DNA of 64,000 bases. Source: Methylobacterium sp. E-045. Lineage in GTDB: Bacteria; Pseudomonadota; Alphaproteobacteria; Rhizobiales; Beijerinckiaceae. The notes under the pieces are model-generated. The model searched no databases. It was not told the DNA's origin and worked only from the letters and a program-made list of their open reading frames with translations. Shown here piece after piece: positions 18,273 to 29,183 of this stretch. The translations under genes were made by a program, and so were the position numbers. The stretch is from NCBI RefSeq assembly GCF_022829685.1, contig NZ_JAKSYE010000063.1:104056-168055 (forward strand), given 5' to 3'. Position 1 is the first letter of the stretch. Every line of letters begins with the position of its first letter.

Positions 18273-19823
18273 TCAGGTCGTGACGATCCGCCCCTCCAGC
18301 CCCAGCACCCGGCCGAGGCCGCGGACTCGGTTGAGGAGGCGATCGCCCGGCAACGCGGCCATATCCGACGGCAGAGTCAGGGTCACCCGCCGATCTTCGA
18401 CGATGAGGGGAAGACGCGAGAGCGCCCCCTCCATGCCCGCCGAGATCGGGAAGGCGACCCGCAGGAGCGCTCCGACGAGGCGGGCGCGTTCGAACAGGCG
18501 CGGCCCGGCGAGGCTGCGCAGCATCGGGCTCGCCTTCTCGGCGGCCATGCCCTCGTGACGGAAATAGACCGCGAGGGCGAGATAGGCCCTGCCGGGGTGG
18601 TCGACGCCCACGAAGGCGGCATGGGTAATGACGTTGATGCTCTGCTCGCCCCGGTAGTCGGGATGTGCGCGCCAGCCGATATCCGACAGGAGGCAGGCGG
18701 CGTGGCGCAGGCGGCGCTCGTCGGCCGTCTCCGGGCCGTCGAGGGTGGCCACGAACCGGTCGGTCCAGGCGATGAGGTCGGCACCGTGTCCGGGCGAGCG
18801 GGCGCGCAGGCCGTTGAGTTCCCCGGCCGCCGCCAGGAGCGGATCGGCCAAGCGCGTATCGCGGTCGAGCTGCTCGTAGAGCAGCCCCTCGCGCACCCCG
18901 GAGGCCGAGATGGCGAGTTCACGCGGGCGGCCGATGCGGATGATCTCCTCCAGCACCACGGCGCCGTAGGCGAGGAGGGGCCGGCGCGCCTCCGAGACGG
19001 CCTCCACGTCCTGCAACAGGGCGGCGTCGGTGCGCTCCACCACTTCGAGGAAGCTGAGTTCGTCGGAAGGCTCGATGCTGTAGCCGTGCATGACGTGGAG
19101 CGGGTAGCCCCGCGCGGCCTGATGCAGGCGGGCCAGCGCCCGCCAGGTGCCGCCCACCGCGTAGAAGCTGCGCCCGCGCAGGGTCTCCAGCTGGGGGGCC
19201 GCCTTCGCGAGATTCTCGCGAGCGATCTTGAGGGCCTTCTTCACCGACCCGCCGGAGAGATCCTGGAGGGCGAGGCCGCCGAGCGGCATCGTCACCCCCT
19301 GCCCCACCGTGGCACCGCGCACGTCCACGAGTTCGAGGGAGCCGCCGCCGAGATCGCCGACGACCCCGTCCGGCGTATGGAAACCGGAGATCACGCCGAG
19401 GGCCGACAGCTCCGCCTCCCGCCGCCCCGACAGGAGCTCGATCCGGTGGCCGCAGGCGGCCTCCGCCGCAGCGAGGAATTCCGGGCCGTTCTGCGCGTCG
19501 CGCGCGGCGGCCGTGGCCAGCACGAAGACGCGGCCGACGCGCATGGTCTCGCAGAGGATGCGGAAGCGTGCGAGCGCGCTGAGCGCGCGCCGGACCGCCT
19601 CTTCGCTGAGCCGGCCCGTGCTGAACACGTTACGGCCCAGCCCACACAGGACCTTCTCGTTGTAGAGCGGCGTCGGTGCGCGGTTCAGGCCGTCATAGGC
19701 CACGAGCCGCACGGAATTCGAGCCGATGTCGATGATCGCCACCGGCTCCACGCAATCCTGCACGCGGCGGTCTCCCTGAAGCGCGAGGCCGCTCTGCGCA
19801 GCACTGGTACGAGGGAGGCCCAT
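18273..19823 (-). CDS. ppx: Exopolyphosphatase (Ppx/GppA family)
   Basis: 516 residues. It releases phosphate from polyphosphate ends or acts on pppGpp. The ASKHA ATPase-fold motifs are present: AIIDIGSNSVRLVAYD (phosphate 1) and VVGDLGGGSLELVDV (phosphate 2). A C-terminal HD-like helical region contains YRGEQSINVITHAAFVGVDH. It follows ppk by 25 bases on the same strand, so synthesis and breakdown of polyphosphate are encoded together. Confidence 0.93.
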   Translation of the reverse strand: MGLPRTSAAQSGLALQGDRRVQDCVEPVAIIDIGSNSVRLVAYDGLNRAPTPLYNEKVLCGLGRNVFSTGRLSEEAVRRALSALARFRILCETMRVGRVFVLATAAARDAQNGPEFLAAAEAACGHRIELLSGRREAELSALGVISGFHTPDGVVGDLGGGSLELVDVRGATVGQGVTMPLGGLALQDLSGGSVKKALKIARENLAKAAPQLETLRGRSFYAVGGTWRALARLHQAARGYPLHVMHGYSIEPSDELSFLEVVERTDAALLQDVEAVSEARRPLLAYGAVVLEEIIRIGRPRELAISASGVREGLLYEQLDRDTRLADPLLAAAGELNGLRARSPGHGADLIAWTDRFVATLDGPETADERRLRHAACLLSDIGWRAHPDYRGEQSINVITHAAFVGVDHPGRAYLALAVYFRHEGMAAEKASPMLRSLAGPRLFERARLVGALLRVAFPISAGMEGALSRLPLIVEDRRVTLTLPSDMAALPGDRLLNRVRGLGRVLGLEGRIVTT

Positions 19824-19848
19824 GACCGGCTCCTAGTGGGTCGTCCGC

Positions 19849-22395
19849 TCAGGGGCGCTGGGCTCTGCGGCTCAGAGCGCGCGGACTCGACTTCTTCGAG
19901 GACTTGCCCCGGCCGGACAGGCTCGGGTTCGTCATGAAGTACTTGTGCGCGTTGAACGGCTCCTCGCCCTCGGAGGGCTGGACACGTTCACTCGCGCCAG
20001 ACGCCAGTACACGCCAGCTCTGTTGGTTGTCGAGGAGGTTGGCGAGCATGATCTGGTCCAGCACCTGCTGATGCACGGTTTGGTTAGTGATCGGCAACAG
20101 CGCCTCGACGCGCCGTTCGAGGTTGCGGGTCATCAGGTCGGCCGACGAGATCGACACCGTCGCCTTCGGGTGCGGCAGGCCGAACCCGTTGCCGAAGGCG
20201 TAGATCCGCTCGTGTTCGAGGAAGCGCCCGACGATGGATTTCACCCGGATCGTGTCCGACAGACCGGGAATACCCGGCCGGAGGCAGCAGATGCCGCGCA
20301 CGATGCAGTCGATCTGCACCCCGGCCTGGGACGCGTCGTAGAGCGCGTCGATGATCTGCCCGTCCACCAGGGAGTTGCACTTGATCCAGATCGCCGCCGG
20401 CCGCCCGGCCTTGGCATGGGCCACTTCGGCCGCGATGTTCTCCAGGAGCCGGGGCTTGATGGTCAGCGGCGAGACCGCCATGCGCTCGAGTTCGGCGGGC
20501 TCCGCGTAGCCGGTGATGTAGTTGAAGATACGGCTGACGTCGCGGGCCACTGCGGGGTCGGCCGTGAAGAACGACAGGTCGGTGTAGACCCGCGCCGTGA
20601 TCGGGTGATAGTTGCCGGTGCCGACATGGCAGTAGCTCACGAGCTTGTCGCCCTCGCGCCGCACCACCATCGACAGCTTGGCGTGGGTCTTCAACTCGAT
20701 GAAGCCGAACACCACCTGCGCGCCGGCCTTCTCCAGGTCGCGGGCCCAGCGGATGTTGGCCTCCTCGTCGAAGCGTGCCTTCAGTTCCACCAGCGCCGTC
20801 ACGGACTTGCCGAGTTCGGCGGCCTCGGCCAGCGCCGCCACGATCGGCGAGTTCGAGGAGGTGCGGTAGAGCGTCTGCTTGATCGCCACCACGTTGGGGT
20901 CGCGGGCGGCCTGGGCCAGGAACTGCACCACCGCGTCGAAGGATTCGTAGGGGTGGTGGACGATGAAGTCCTTCTGCCGGATGGCGGCGAAGACGTCGCC
21001 GCCGCTCTCGCGGATGCGCTCGGGGAAACGCGGGTTGTACGACTTGAACTTCAGGTCCGGCCGGTCGATCCCGACGATCTGCGACAGTTCGTTGAGGGCG
21101 AGCATGCCCTCGACCACGAAAATCGCGTCGTAGCCGATCTCGAGTTCGTCGGCGACGAAGGCGCGCAGATCCTCCGGCATCCCGGTCTCGACCTCGAGCC
21201 TGATGACGACGCCGCGGCGGCGCTGCTTCAGGGCGCTTTCGAAATGCAGGACGAGGTCCTCGGCCTCCTCCTCGATCTCGAGGTCGGAATCGCGGATCAC
21301 CCGGAACGCCCCCTGCCCCTTGACGAAGTAGCCGGGGAACAGGCGGCCGGTGAACAGGACGATGACCTGCTCGATGGCGATGAAGCGGGCGGTGGATTCC
21401 CCCGTGACCTCCGGCAGGCGCACGAAGCGGTCGAGGACGGCGGGCAGGCGGATCAGGGCGCGCAGGGTGCGCCCGTCGCGGGGCCGCACCATCATCAGGG
21501 CGATGCTGGAGCCGAGGTTCGACAGGAACGGGAACGGATGGGCCGGGTCGATGGCGAGCGGCGTCAGCACCGGGAAGACGTGGCTGAGGAAGTACTCCTC
21601 CAGCCAGGCCTTGTGATCGGGACTGAGATCGCCGGGCTCCACCAGATCGATGCCGACACCGTGAAGGTCGTCGCGCAACTCGCGCCAGCGCCGCTGCTGG
21701 TCGAGGGCGAGGCGCGAGACCTCGGAACCGATGCGGCTAAGCTGCTCGGACGGGCTCAGCCCGTCCTGCGACGGCTGGATCAGGCCGGCGCGGACCTGGT
21801 CGTGCAGGCCCGCCACGCGGACCATGAAGAACTCGTCGAGGTTGTTGGCCGAGATCGAGAGGAAGCGCAGCTGCTCCAGCAGCGGGTGGCTGGTGTTGGA
21901 GGCTTCCTCCAGCACCCGGCGGTTGAACTGCAGCCAGGAGAGTTCCCGGTTCACGAAGCGCTCGGGCGAATGGCGCAGGGCGCGGCCGGCGGCGAGCACG
22001 GTCTCCCGCGCCACGGGTTCGGCTGTCGCTCGTTCAGTCGCCGTGTCGGCCATGATCGTCTCCGCCAAAATGGAGCCTGATTCCGTCTCTGCCTCGGAGG
22101 CCTCGCCGATCGAGGCCGCGTCGGCCGGGAGAGTGGCTCCGGGGCCGGGCTTCGGCGCTGTCTTCGTGGCTTGGGCCCGGACGGTCGCGACGCGAACCGG
22201 ACCAGCCTCCGCCGGTCGGCGCCGGGCGGCGGGGCGCTTTTGCGGCACGGATTCGGGCACCACGGGGCCGTGGCCGTCGTCACCGGAGCGGGTCTCGTCG
22301 GTGGAGTCGCTGGCCGGAGCGATCTTCCGCTCCTCGACAGCCGTCCTCTCGCTGTCCGACCCCTGGGCGATCGCGTCCGAATCCATTTCCGGCAA
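19849..22395 (-). CDS. ppk: Polyphosphate kinase (PPK1)
   Basis: Makes polyphosphate from ATP through a phospho-histidine intermediate. 848 residues from the ATG at 22395. The first 115 residues are low-complexity ([15 protein letters not shown]) and not part of the family; an ATG at 22053 would give about 734 residues, the normal PPK1 length. The N domain begins [20 protein letters not shown]. The catalytic histidine segment is [16 protein letters not shown], followed by [12 protein letters not shown]. The C-terminus ends with a basic tail. It is the first gene of the ppk-ppx pair. Confidence 0.94.
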   Translation of the reverse strand: MPEMDSDAIAQGSDSERTAVEERKIAPASDSTDETRSGDDGHGPVVPESVPQKRPAARRRPAEAGPVRVATVRAQATKTAPKPGPGATLPADAASIGEASEAETESGSILAETIMADTATERATAEPVARETVLAAGRALRHSPERFVNRELSWLQFNRRVLEEASNTSHPLLEQLRFLSISANNLDEFFMVRVAGLHDQVRAGLIQPSQDGLSPSEQLSRIGSEVSRLALDQQRRWRELRDDLHGVGIDLVEPGDLSPDHKAWLEEYFLSHVFPVLTPLAIDPAHPFPFLSNLGSSIALMMVRPRDGRTLRALIRLPAVLDRFVRLPEVTGESTARFIAIEQVIVLFTGRLFPGYFVKGQGAFRVIRDSDLEIEEEAEDLVLHFESALKQRRRGVVIRLEVETGMPEDLRAFVADELEIGYDAIFVVEGMLALNELSQIVGIDRPDLKFKSYNPRFPERIRESGGDVFAAIRQKDFIVHHPYESFDAVVQFLAQAARDPNVVAIKQTLYRTSSNSPIVAALAEAAELGKSVTALVELKARFDEEANIRWARDLEKAGAQVVFGFIELKTHAKLSMVVRREGDKLVSYCHVGTGNYHPITARVYTDLSFFTADPAVARDVSRIFNYITGYAEPAELERMAVSPLTIKPRLLENIAAEVAHAKAGRPAAIWIKCNSLVDGQIIDALYDASQAGVQIDCIVRGICCLRPGIPGLSDTIRVKSIVGRFLEHERIYAFGNGFGLPHPKATVSISSADLMTRNLERRVEALLPITNQTVHQQVLDQIMLANLLDNQQSWRVLASGASERVQPSEGEEPFNAHKYFMTNPSLSGRGKSSKKSSPRALSRRAQRP

Positions 22396-22492
22396 CGGGT
22401 CTTCTCCTCACTCTACTGAAACGAGCGGCCTCGTAGCATGCTGCCGGGCCGTCGCGTCTGACAATTCCATGACAATCGGGACGAGCGGGCGA

Positions 22493-23227
22493 TCAGGCCG
22501 GCGCATCGTCGTCGTCGGCCTCGCCGTCCGACACACCGAGCTCCGCCAGCACCGCCATGGCCAAGGGCCTCGTGATGCGGCGGCCACGTCTCAGGGCGTC
22601 ACGGTCGAGTTCGGCCACCACGGCCCTGGCCCTGGCGAGGGAGCGGTCGATCCGCAGGGCGATGGCCTCGACGACGCTGAGGTCGACCACGAGCTGGCGG
22701 TCGACGAAGAGCTTGACCAGCACCGCCCGCATCAGCGCGTCGTCGGGGGGCAGGATGGTGGCGCCCGGCGCCAGTCTCAGGCGTGAGCGCAGATCGGCGG
22801 TGGCGAGGCCGAGCGCCTCCACCGGTGCGGCCGCCGTGATGAGGACAGGGCTGCCATTCTCGCGGGCGAGGTTGAGGAGGTGGAACAGGGCCGCCTCCTC
22901 ACGGCCCTCGGGGCGGTCGATATCTTCGATGACCAGGGCACCGTTGGAGACGAGATGCGTCACCGAATCGGCGGTGACCTCGGAAGCCGGGACGGTCCAG
23001 GCATGGGAACGCGTCGCCCAGATCGACGCGAGATGGCTCTTTCCGCTGCCCGACGGCCCGGTGATGAGGCAGACCGTATCGGGCCAGCGCGGCCAGGCTT
23101 CGATCAGCCCGTAGGCCGCCTCGTTGGCCGGTCCCACGAGGAAATCCTCCCGGCCGTAACGGGGATCGAGGGGCAGGTCGAAGGCGAGCTGCTTCGGGGG
23201 GGCGGCCTCGCGCATCGGCGATCTCAT
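22493..23227 (-). CDS. hdaA: DnaA-related ATPase, HdaA-like
   Basis: 244 residues from the ATG at 23227. It begins PPKQLAFDLPLDPRYGREDF, the clamp-binding-type QLAFDL start of Hda proteins. It has a Walker A-like loop ITGPSGSGKSHLASIW, Walker B ALVIEDIDR, and sensor-type LRSRLRLAPGATILPP. In alphaproteobacteria HdaA with the beta clamp promotes hydrolysis of DnaA-bound ATP and so restrains replication initiation. The ATG overlaps the stop of the upstream PerM-like gene as ATGA. Confidence 0.9.
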   Translation of the reverse strand: MRSPMREAAPPKQLAFDLPLDPRYGREDFLVGPANEAAYGLIEAWPRWPDTVCLITGPSGSGKSHLASIWATRSHAWTVPASEVTADSVTHLVSNGALVIEDIDRPEGREEAALFHLLNLARENGSPVLITAAAPVEALGLATADLRSRLRLAPGATILPPDDALMRAVLVKLFVDRQLVVDLSVVEAIALRIDRSLARARAVVAELDRDALRRGRRITRPLAMAVLAELGVSDGEADDDDAPA

Positions 23228-24315
23228 CCCTCGCGCTTCTGAATCAGGATCGGTTCTTCCGCATAGTAGAGCGGACTCTGGAGATAACGCGCGATCGCGA
23301 ACCGGACGATGACGCCGATGGAGGCCGCGACGGGGACGGCGAGCAGCAGGCCGAGGAACCCGAACAGCGAGCCGAAGGCGAGGAGCGCGAACATCAGCCA
23401 GACCGGATGCAGGCCGACCGAATCGCCCACAAGCTTGGGCGAGATGACGTTGCCTTCGAAGAACTGGCCCACCACGAACACGGCGACGGTCAGCCCGATA
23501 TGGAGCCAATCGGAAGTCGGCCAGAACTGGACCAGGGCGACGCCCACCGAGAGCAGGAACCCGACGAGGGTACCGACATAGGGGATGAAGGTGAGGAAGC
23601 CCGCGATCATCCCGATCAGAACGCCGAAATTCACGCCGACGAAGAACAGGCCCACGGCGTAGAACGTCCCCAGGATGAGGCAGACCAGGGTCTGCCCGCG
23701 GACGAAGCCGATGATCGCGCGGTCGATCTCGCCGGCCAGGCGGCGCACGGTGGTGCGGTGGCGTGGCGGCGTCCAGCCGTCGACGGTGGCGACCATCCGG
23801 TCCCAGTCGACCAGAAGGTAGAAGGCCACGACCGGGGTGACGACGAGCAGCGAGGCGATGGAGACCAGCGCCTGGCTGCCGGACCACAGGGACTTGAGGA
23901 AGGCCAGGAACCAGGTCCCGCCCTGCCCCACCAGGGTTCCGACGGAGGATTGCAGATCGTTGAGGACGTCCGCGCCGCCGACACGCGTCAGGATCGGCCC
24001 GACCCGCTCGACGATGATGCCCTGCAATCGCGAGATCATACCGGGGAGGGTCGTCACGAGCGCTGAAATCTGGTTGGCGGCCAGGGGCACCACGATCAGC
24101 AGCAGGACCACGAGCCCGACGACGAACATGGCCAGGATCAGGAGCGAGGCCGAGAGTCGGCCGAGGCCGAAGCGCTGGAGCCTGTCGGCCATGGGATCAA
24201 GGAGGTAGGCGAGCGCCAGACCCGCCACGAAAGGCAGCATCACCCCCGAGAGCAGGTAGAGCAGCAGCGCGATGACGCCGAGGCCCACCAGTCCGATCAC
24301 CGCCCTGCCGCGCAT
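23224..24315 (-). CDS. AI-2E/PerM family membrane transporter
   Basis: 363 residues from the ATG at 24315, preceded by a strong GGAGGA ribosome site; the longer frame to 24351 has no family similarity. The layout is typical: two N-terminal helices (VIGLVGLGVIALLLYLLSG; LPFVAGLALAYLLDP), a third pair, an extracytoplasmic helical region, then several C-terminal helices with FYAVGLFFVGVNFGVLIGMI and PVWLMFALLAFGSLFGFLGL. The family exports small molecules or ions; the substrate is unknown. Translation is coupled to hdaA. Confidence 0.88.
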   Translation of the reverse strand: MRGRAVIGLVGLGVIALLLYLLSGVMLPFVAGLALAYLLDPMADRLQRFGLGRLSASLLILAMFVVGLVVLLLIVVPLAANQISALVTTLPGMISRLQGIIVERVGPILTRVGGADVLNDLQSSVGTLVGQGGTWFLAFLKSLWSGSQALVSIASLLVVTPVVAFYLLVDWDRMVATVDGWTPPRHRTTVRRLAGEIDRAIIGFVRGQTLVCLILGTFYAVGLFFVGVNFGVLIGMIAGFLTFIPYVGTLVGFLLSVGVALVQFWPTSDWLHIGLTVAVFVVGQFFEGNVISPKLVGDSVGLHPVWLMFALLAFGSLFGFLGLLLAVPVAASIGVIVRFAIARYLQSPLYYAEEPILIQKREG

Positions 24316-24501
24316 CGGCCCTCCTCCGTCTCGCCCGTCGCCCGCGCACAAGAGTGGGAAGGCGGTGCGGCGGGGTCAAGGCTCGTCCGCGAAGGCCCCG
24401 CACGGCCCGCGGCCGGGGAACGGGCTTGAACGACTTTCATTCTCAAGAAAGCAGATTTTTAACGAGCTAGACTGTAATTTCCCCCAAATCGGGGGGGTAC
24501 A

Positions 24502-26292
24502 ATGAGTCTATCGCACAGATTTATTGGTCTGATCACGGCTATGCTGGTATCCAGCCTGCTGCTGGCCGGGTCCATCATCCTTTATGCACGGGCTGTCGAC
24601 CAGGTGAGCGCGGCATACGCGACCCGTCAGAAATCGATCCTCCTCGCCGACGAGATCCGGCAGAGTTCGGACGACCTCACCCGGCTCGGCCGCACCTACG
24701 TCGTCACCGGCGATGCGTCGTACAAACAACAATACCTCGACATCCTCGACATCCGCTCCGGCCGTAAGCCGCGCCCGGAGGAGTATCATCGCATCTACTG
24801 GGATTTCGTCGCGGCCGGCGTGGCGAAGCCGCGCCCCGACGGCGAGACCGTGTCGGTGCACGACCTGATGAAGCGTCTCGGCTTCAGCCGGCAGGAAACC
24901 GACATGCTGGCGGAATCCGTCCGGAATTCGGACGGGCTGGTTCATCTCGAAGTCGAGGCGATGAATCTCGTCGAGGGCAAGGACAAGGATGGCCAGCCCC
25001 TGGCACAGCCGGACCCGGCCCGAGACCGCGATCGGGCGATCGGGCTCGTCCATTCGGAGGCCTATCACGGTTTCAAGGCGCAGATCATGAAGCCGCTCGA
25101 CGCGTTCTACGGGCTGATGCAGTCCCGCACCGACGCGGCCGTCGCGGCGGACGAAGCCCGGGCGCACTTCTACTTCGCCGCCGTCGTCGGCACGCTGGTC
25201 GCCACCGTCGCCACCTTCCTGGCTCTCGGCTGGTTCGCCCATGAGGCGCTGGTCCGCGGCTACGGCGCGGTCGGCCTGGCCATGGGCCGGATCGCTGAAG
25301 GCGATTACGCCGCCGCGGTGCCCTGCCTGGACCGCCGGGACGAGGTCGGCAGCCTCGCCCGGGGGCTCGAAGCGTTCAAGGCCAACCTCGCCCGGGACGT
25401 GGCGGAGCGCCACGCCCGCGAAACCCGACAGCGCGAGAGCGCGCGCCGGTCTCAGACCGAGACCCTGGCGCAGGCCTTCGAGGCGGCTTTCGGCGGCATC
25501 GTCCGCGCCGTAGCGACCTCCGTGGGCGAGCTGCAGGACACCGCGCAGGCGATGTCGCAGATGGCCGGCGACACCGCCGACCGTTCCGGCGCGGTGATCC
25601 GTGCCGCGGAGGAGGCCTCGGCCAACGTCGCCGCCGTAGCGGCAGCGGCGGAGCAACTCAGTGCCTCGGTGTCGGAGGTCGGCCGTCAGGTCGACAGTTC
25701 GGCGGCGCTGACGCAGGCGAGCGCGACGGAGGCCGGGCGCACCGCCGGGCTGGTCCAGGATCTGAGCCGGGCTGCGACCCGTGTCGGCGACGTGGTGGCG
25801 ATGATCAACGGTATCGCCGGCCAGACCAATTTGCTCGCTCTCAACGCCACCATCGAGGCCGCGCGTGCCGGCGAGGCGGGACGCGGCTTCGCGGTGGTGG
25901 CGGCCGAGGTCAAGGAACTCGCCACCCAGACCGCCAGGGCCACCGACGAGATCGCCTCCCAGATCGGCGACATCCAGTCGGTCACCCGGGAGGCGGTGAC
26001 GGCGATCGGCGCCATCGCCGGGCGTATCGACGACTTGAGCGGGATCTCGAGCGCGATCGCGGCCGCGGTGGAGGAGCAGGGGGCGGCGACCCGGGAGATC
26101 GTTCGCAACATCCGCCAGACCGCCGATGGCACCGGTCAGGTCACGTCTCATATCGGCGACGTCGCCGACGCGGCGCAGAGGGCCGGCGGGGCGGCCGAGC
26201 GGGTGCTTTCCGTCGCCTCCTCGGTCTCCTGCGATGCCGACCATCTCGATGCCGAGGTCACCCGTTTTCTGGCGCAGCTTCGCGCCGCCTGA
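24502..26292 (+). CDS. Methyl-accepting chemotaxis protein
   Basis: 596 residues. TM1 is at residues 8-28 ([20 protein letters not shown]) and TM2 near residues 222-245 ([20 protein letters not shown]). The periplasmic part between them is helical, with a [15 protein letters not shown] start. A HAMP segment is followed by the signalling hairpin [20 protein letters not shown] near residue 436 and [20 protein letters not shown]. No C-terminal CheR-binding pentapeptide is visible. The ligand is unknown. It sits between perM and purM, separating genes that are often adjacent in relatives. Confidence 0.94.
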   Translation: MSLSHRFIGLITAMLVSSLLLAGSIILYARAVDQVSAAYATRQKSILLADEIRQSSDDLTRLGRTYVVTGDASYKQQYLDILDIRSGRKPRPEEYHRIYWDFVAAGVAKPRPDGETVSVHDLMKRLGFSRQETDMLAESVRNSDGLVHLEVEAMNLVEGKDKDGQPLAQPDPARDRDRAIGLVHSEAYHGFKAQIMKPLDAFYGLMQSRTDAAVAADEARAHFYFAAVVGTLVATVATFLALGWFAHEALVRGYGAVGLAMGRIAEGDYAAAVPCLDRRDEVGSLARGLEAFKANLARDVAERHARETRQRESARRSQTETLAQAFEAAFGGIVRAVATSVGELQDTAQAMSQMAGDTADRSGAVIRAAEEASANVAAVAAAAEQLSASVSEVGRQVDSSAALTQASATEAGRTAGLVQDLSRAATRVGDVVAMINGIAGQTNLLALNATIEAARAGEAGRGFAVVAAEVKELATQTARATDEIASQIGDIQSVTREAVTAIGAIAGRIDDLSGISSAIAAAVEEQGAATREIVRNIRQTADGTGQVTSHIGDVADAAQRAGGAAERVLSVASSVSCDADHLDAEVTRFLAQLRAA

Positions 26293-26505
26293 GGACGATG
26301 CTCCGGTCCGCGCAAGGCGTTGCCTGCCCGTTTCATCGAAGCGGGCGCGGGATCGGCGCGCCCGGTGCCGCGCCCGTTGAACGGTGGAGTCGATCGAAAT
26401 GTGCTTCCGCGCCCGGCACCGGGTGCCGAACTCGTCCGCGACGACTCGCCGAGACCGCCGCGACCCGTTAGAGCAGCCGGGACAGGACGTTGAGACGAGG
26501 TGCCG

Positions 26506-27588
26506 ATGACGGCCGAGAGCAAGAACGGCGAGAGCCGGAACGGAATGACCTACGCGGATGCGGGCGTCGACATCGATGCGGGCAACGCCATGGTCGAGAC
26601 GATCAAACCGCTGGTCCGCTCCACCCGCCGGCCCGGGGCGGATGCCGAGATCGGCGGGTTCGGCGGGCTGTTCGACCTCAAGGCGGCCGGCTTCTCCGAC
26701 CCGATCCTGGTGGCGGCCAATGACGGCGTCGGCACCAAGGTGAAGATCGCCATCGAGACCGGCCGCCACGACACGATCGGCGTCGATCTCGTGGCGATGT
26801 GCGTGAACGACATCATCGTCCAGGGCGCCGAGCCGCTGTTCTTCCTCGACTATTACGCCACCGGCAAGCTGGTCCCCGGCGTCGGCACCGACATCGTGCG
26901 CGGCATCGCGGCGGGCTGCCGGCTGGCCGGCTGCGCCCTGATCGGCGGCGAGACCGCCGAGATGCCCGGCCTCTACGACGGCTCGGATTACGACCTCGCC
27001 GGGTTCAGCGTCGGCGCCGCCGAGCGTGGAAAGCTCCTGCCACGCCCCGGCATCGCCCCCGGCGACGTCGTCCTCGGCCTGCCGTCCTCCGGCGTGCATT
27101 CCAACGGATTCTCGCTGGTCCGCCGGATCGTCGAGGCGAGCGGCCTCTCCTACGACGACCCGGCCCCGTTCGAACCGTCGCGCTCGCTCGGTGACGCCCT
27201 GCTGGAGCCGACCCGGATCTACGTGAAGCCGCTCCTCGCCGCGTTGAAGGCCACGGACGGGATCAAGGCCCTCGCCCACATCACCGGCGGCGGCTTTCCC
27301 GACAACCTGCCCCGCGTCCTGCCCGACGGCGTCGGCATCGCCATCGATCTCGACGCGATCATTCCGCCGCCCGTCTTCGGATGGATCTCGAAGGTCGGCG
27401 GGGTCGCCGAATCCGAAATGCTGCGGACCTTCAATTGCGGCATCGGCATGGTGGCGGTGGTCTCGCCGGAGAGCGTGTCGGCGGTGACCCGGGCGCTCGA
27501 TACCGCCGGTGCCTCGCCGATCCGACTCGGGCTCATCACCGAGCGCGGACCGGAAGCGGTGACCTTCCAGGGCAAGCTCGCCCTGTGA
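26506..27588 (+). CDS. purM: Phosphoribosylformylglycinamidine cyclo-ligase
   Basis: AIR synthetase of purine synthesis: converts FGAM plus ATP to aminoimidazole ribotide. About 360 residues. Family motifs: [74 protein letters not shown] and the C-terminal GIGMVAVV. The ATG at 26506 was chosen; a GTG two codons earlier is possible. Its stop overlaps the purN start. Confidence 0.96.
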   Translation: MTAESKNGESRNGMTYADAGVDIDAGNAMVETIKPLVRSTRRPGADAEIGGFGGLFDLKAAGFSDPILVAANDGVGTKVKIAIETGRHDTIGVDLVAMCVNDIIVQGAEPLFFLDYYATGKLVPGVGTDIVRGIAAGCRLAGCALIGGETAEMPGLYDGSDYDLAGFSVGAAERGKLLPRPGIAPGDVVLGLPSSGVHSNGFSLVRRIVEASGLSYDDPAPFEPSRSLGDALLEPTRIYVKPLLAALKATDGIKALAHITGGGFPDNLPRVLPDGVGIAIDLDAIIPPPVFGWISKVGGVAESEMLRTFNCGIGMVAVVSPESVSAVTRALDTAGASPIRLGLITERGPEAVTFQGKLAL

Positions 27589-28256
27589 CGGCCCCGCGCG
27601 CCAGGATGCGGGTGGCGATCCTGATCTCGGGACGCGGCTCGAACATGGTCTCGCTGATCGAGGCCGCAAAGGCGCCGGATTATCCCGCCGAGATCGTTCT
27701 CGTCGCCTCCAACCGGCCGGAGGCGGGCGGGCTCGCCCATGCCGCGAGTGCCGGGATCGCCACGAAGGCCCTCGATCACCGCGCCTATCCCGACAGGGCA
27801 GGCTTCGATGCCGCCCTGAACGCGGAACTCGAAGCGGCCGGAATCGAACTCGTGGTTCTCGCCGGGTTCATGCGGATCCTCTCCGCCGGCTTCGTCGAAT
27901 CCTGGGCCGGACGGATGATCAACATCCATCCCTCGTTGCTGCCGCTGTTCCGCGGCGTCCACACCCATGAGCAGGCCCTGGCGGCGGGCGTGCGCCTGCA
28001 CGGCTGCACGGTGCATTACGTGGTGCCGGAACTCGATGCGGGTCCGATCGTGGCCCAGGCCGCCGTTCCCGTCCTGCCCGGCGACGATGCCGACAGCCTC
28101 GCGGCGCGCATCCTCGTCCAGGAGCATCGGCTCTATCCGCGCGCCTTGGCGCTGATTGCCGGCGGACGGGCGAAGCTTGAGGACGGGCGCGTGGTCTTCG
28201 CCGAGGACATCGCTGCGGCGGACGGAGCGTTGATCAGCCTTCCGTCGGCAGGGTGA
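27585..28256 (+). CDS. purN: Phosphoribosylglycinamide formyltransferase
   Basis: GART: transfers a formyl group from 10-formyl-THF to GAR. About 223 residues from the GTG at 27585, which overlaps the purM stop as GTGA; an internal ATG at 27606 would give [13 protein letters not shown] directly. It has the SGRGSN phosphate loop, the folate/catalytic block [20 protein letters not shown] (catalytic His) and the downstream [10 protein letters not shown] with the catalytic Asp. The overlap shows a purMN operon. Confidence 0.96.
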   Translation: MTAPRARMRVAILISGRGSNMVSLIEAAKAPDYPAEIVLVASNRPEAGGLAHAASAGIATKALDHRAYPDRAGFDAALNAELEAAGIELVVLAGFMRILSAGFVESWAGRMINIHPSLLPLFRGVHTHEQALAAGVRLHGCTVHYVVPELDAGPIVAQAAVPVLPGDDADSLAARILVQEHRLYPRALALIAGGRAKLEDGRVVFAEDIAAADGALISLPSAG

Positions 28257-28277
28257 GATCGAGCTGATCAGCCGGTC

Positions 28278-28323
28278 ATCTCAAAATGAGATGAATCCGT
28301 TGCGTCGAATCTCATTTTGAGAT
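28278..28323. promoter_or_regulatory. Twin palindromic operators in front of higBA
   Basis: Two near-identical dyads, ATCTCAAAATGAGAT at 28278-28292 and ATCTCATTTTGAGAT at 28309-28323. Their centres are 31 bases apart, about three helical turns, on the same DNA face. The second ends 10 bases before the higB start codon. Spacing and symmetry fit cooperative binding by the HigA repressor or the HigBA complex. Confidence 0.75.
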
Positions 28324-28333
28324 ACGAATAGTC

Positions 28334-28615
28334 ATGCGGGTTATTTCGAACAAGTCTCTCGTCGCATTCGCAGCCACTCACGCAAGCGCGTCTGCTCCTT
28401 TGCAGGCTTGGCGCAAGATCGTGGAGACGAATGGATTTGCAAATTTTTCCGAGCTCAAGAAGACGTTCAATACAGTAGATCGGGCGCGTGGCTATTATGT
28501 CTTTGATGTCGGAGGCAATAAATACCGGCTGATCGCCGCAATTCACTTCGATACGCAAAAATTATTTGTCCGGCACGTCTTTACGCACAAGGAGTACGAT
28601 GCATGGAATCTGTGA
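28334..28615 (+). CDS. higB: HigB-family type II toxin (mRNA interferase)
   Basis: 93 residues, beginning MRVISNKSLVAFAATH. The family core is seen in SAPLQAWRKIVETNGFANFS, GGNKYRLIAAIHFDTQKL and the C-terminal VRHVFTHKEYDAWNL. HigB toxins are RelE-fold, usually ribosome-dependent mRNA endonucleases. The gene is AT-richer than the chromosome, consistent with horizontal arrival. It precedes and overlaps its antitoxin, the toxin-first order typical of higBA. Confidence 0.9.
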   Translation: MRVISNKSLVAFAATHASASAPLQAWRKIVETNGFANFSELKKTFNTVDRARGYYVFDVGGNKYRLIAAIHFDTQKLFVRHVFTHKEYDAWNL

Positions 28616-29028
28616 GCTTGAGCCGTGCTGACGTCGATACGATCGCGGGTCATTTTCGGGCCATATCGGATTATGTGCCGCTTCGCGTGATCCGGACTGA
28701 CGCCGAGTACGAGACTGCGGTGGACGTGATGAACGGCCTTCTCGATGCAGGTGCTGGTGAGGACCATCATCCCCTCGCGGGGGTGCTCGGTCTCCTCGGC
28801 GGGTTCATCGCCGATTACGACAGAACGCATCACGGTCTGCCGGATGTGCCGCCCGCCGAGATCCTGCGACTGCTCATGGAGCAGAACGGCGTGAAGCAGA
28901 GTGATCTGCCCGAGATCGGGAGCCAGGGTGTCGTGTCCGAAATTCTAAGTGGCAAGCGTGACCTCAACCTCGGTCAGATCAAGCGCTTGGCGACGCGGTT
29001 CGGGATCGAGCCGGCGACTTTTCTCTAA
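28603..29028 (+). CDS. higA: HigA-family antitoxin with HTH domain
   Basis: 141 residues from the ATG at 28603, overlapping higB by 13 bases. The N-terminal half (SRADVDTIAGHFRAISDYVP) is the probable toxin-binding part. The C-terminal half is a helix-turn-helix: LLMEQNGVKQSDLPEIGSQG, then VVSEILSGKRDLNLGQIKRL. It neutralises HigB and probably represses its own operon at the two palindromes upstream. Confidence 0.9.
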   Translation: MESVSLSRADVDTIAGHFRAISDYVPLRVIRTDAEYETAVDVMNGLLDAGAGEDHHPLAGVLGLLGGFIADYDRTHHGLPDVPPAEILRLLMEQNGVKQSDLPEIGSQGVVSEILSGKRDLNLGQIKRLATRFGIEPATFL

Positions 29029-29183
29029 GCACGTTTGGGAAAAGTTATCACCGCTTCTGGTTTCAGTACCGTCGACACCCCAGCGACCTAAGCGAGCCGA
29101 AGCGTTGGCTTGCCAAAGCAAACGCGCTTCGTCTCAAAATCCCGGCGTAGACGGTGCTCCGCCGAGGCCTCTTGTCGAATGGC

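Noticed and set aside
19945..22080. 711-codon forward frame opposite ppk
   Set aside because: Pure antisense of PPK1, rich in Arg, His and Gly repeats typical of a shadow frame.
24508..27669. 1053-codon reverse frame across the chemoreceptor and purM
   Set aside because: It lies antisense to two clearly identified genes, has low-complexity composition and no motif.
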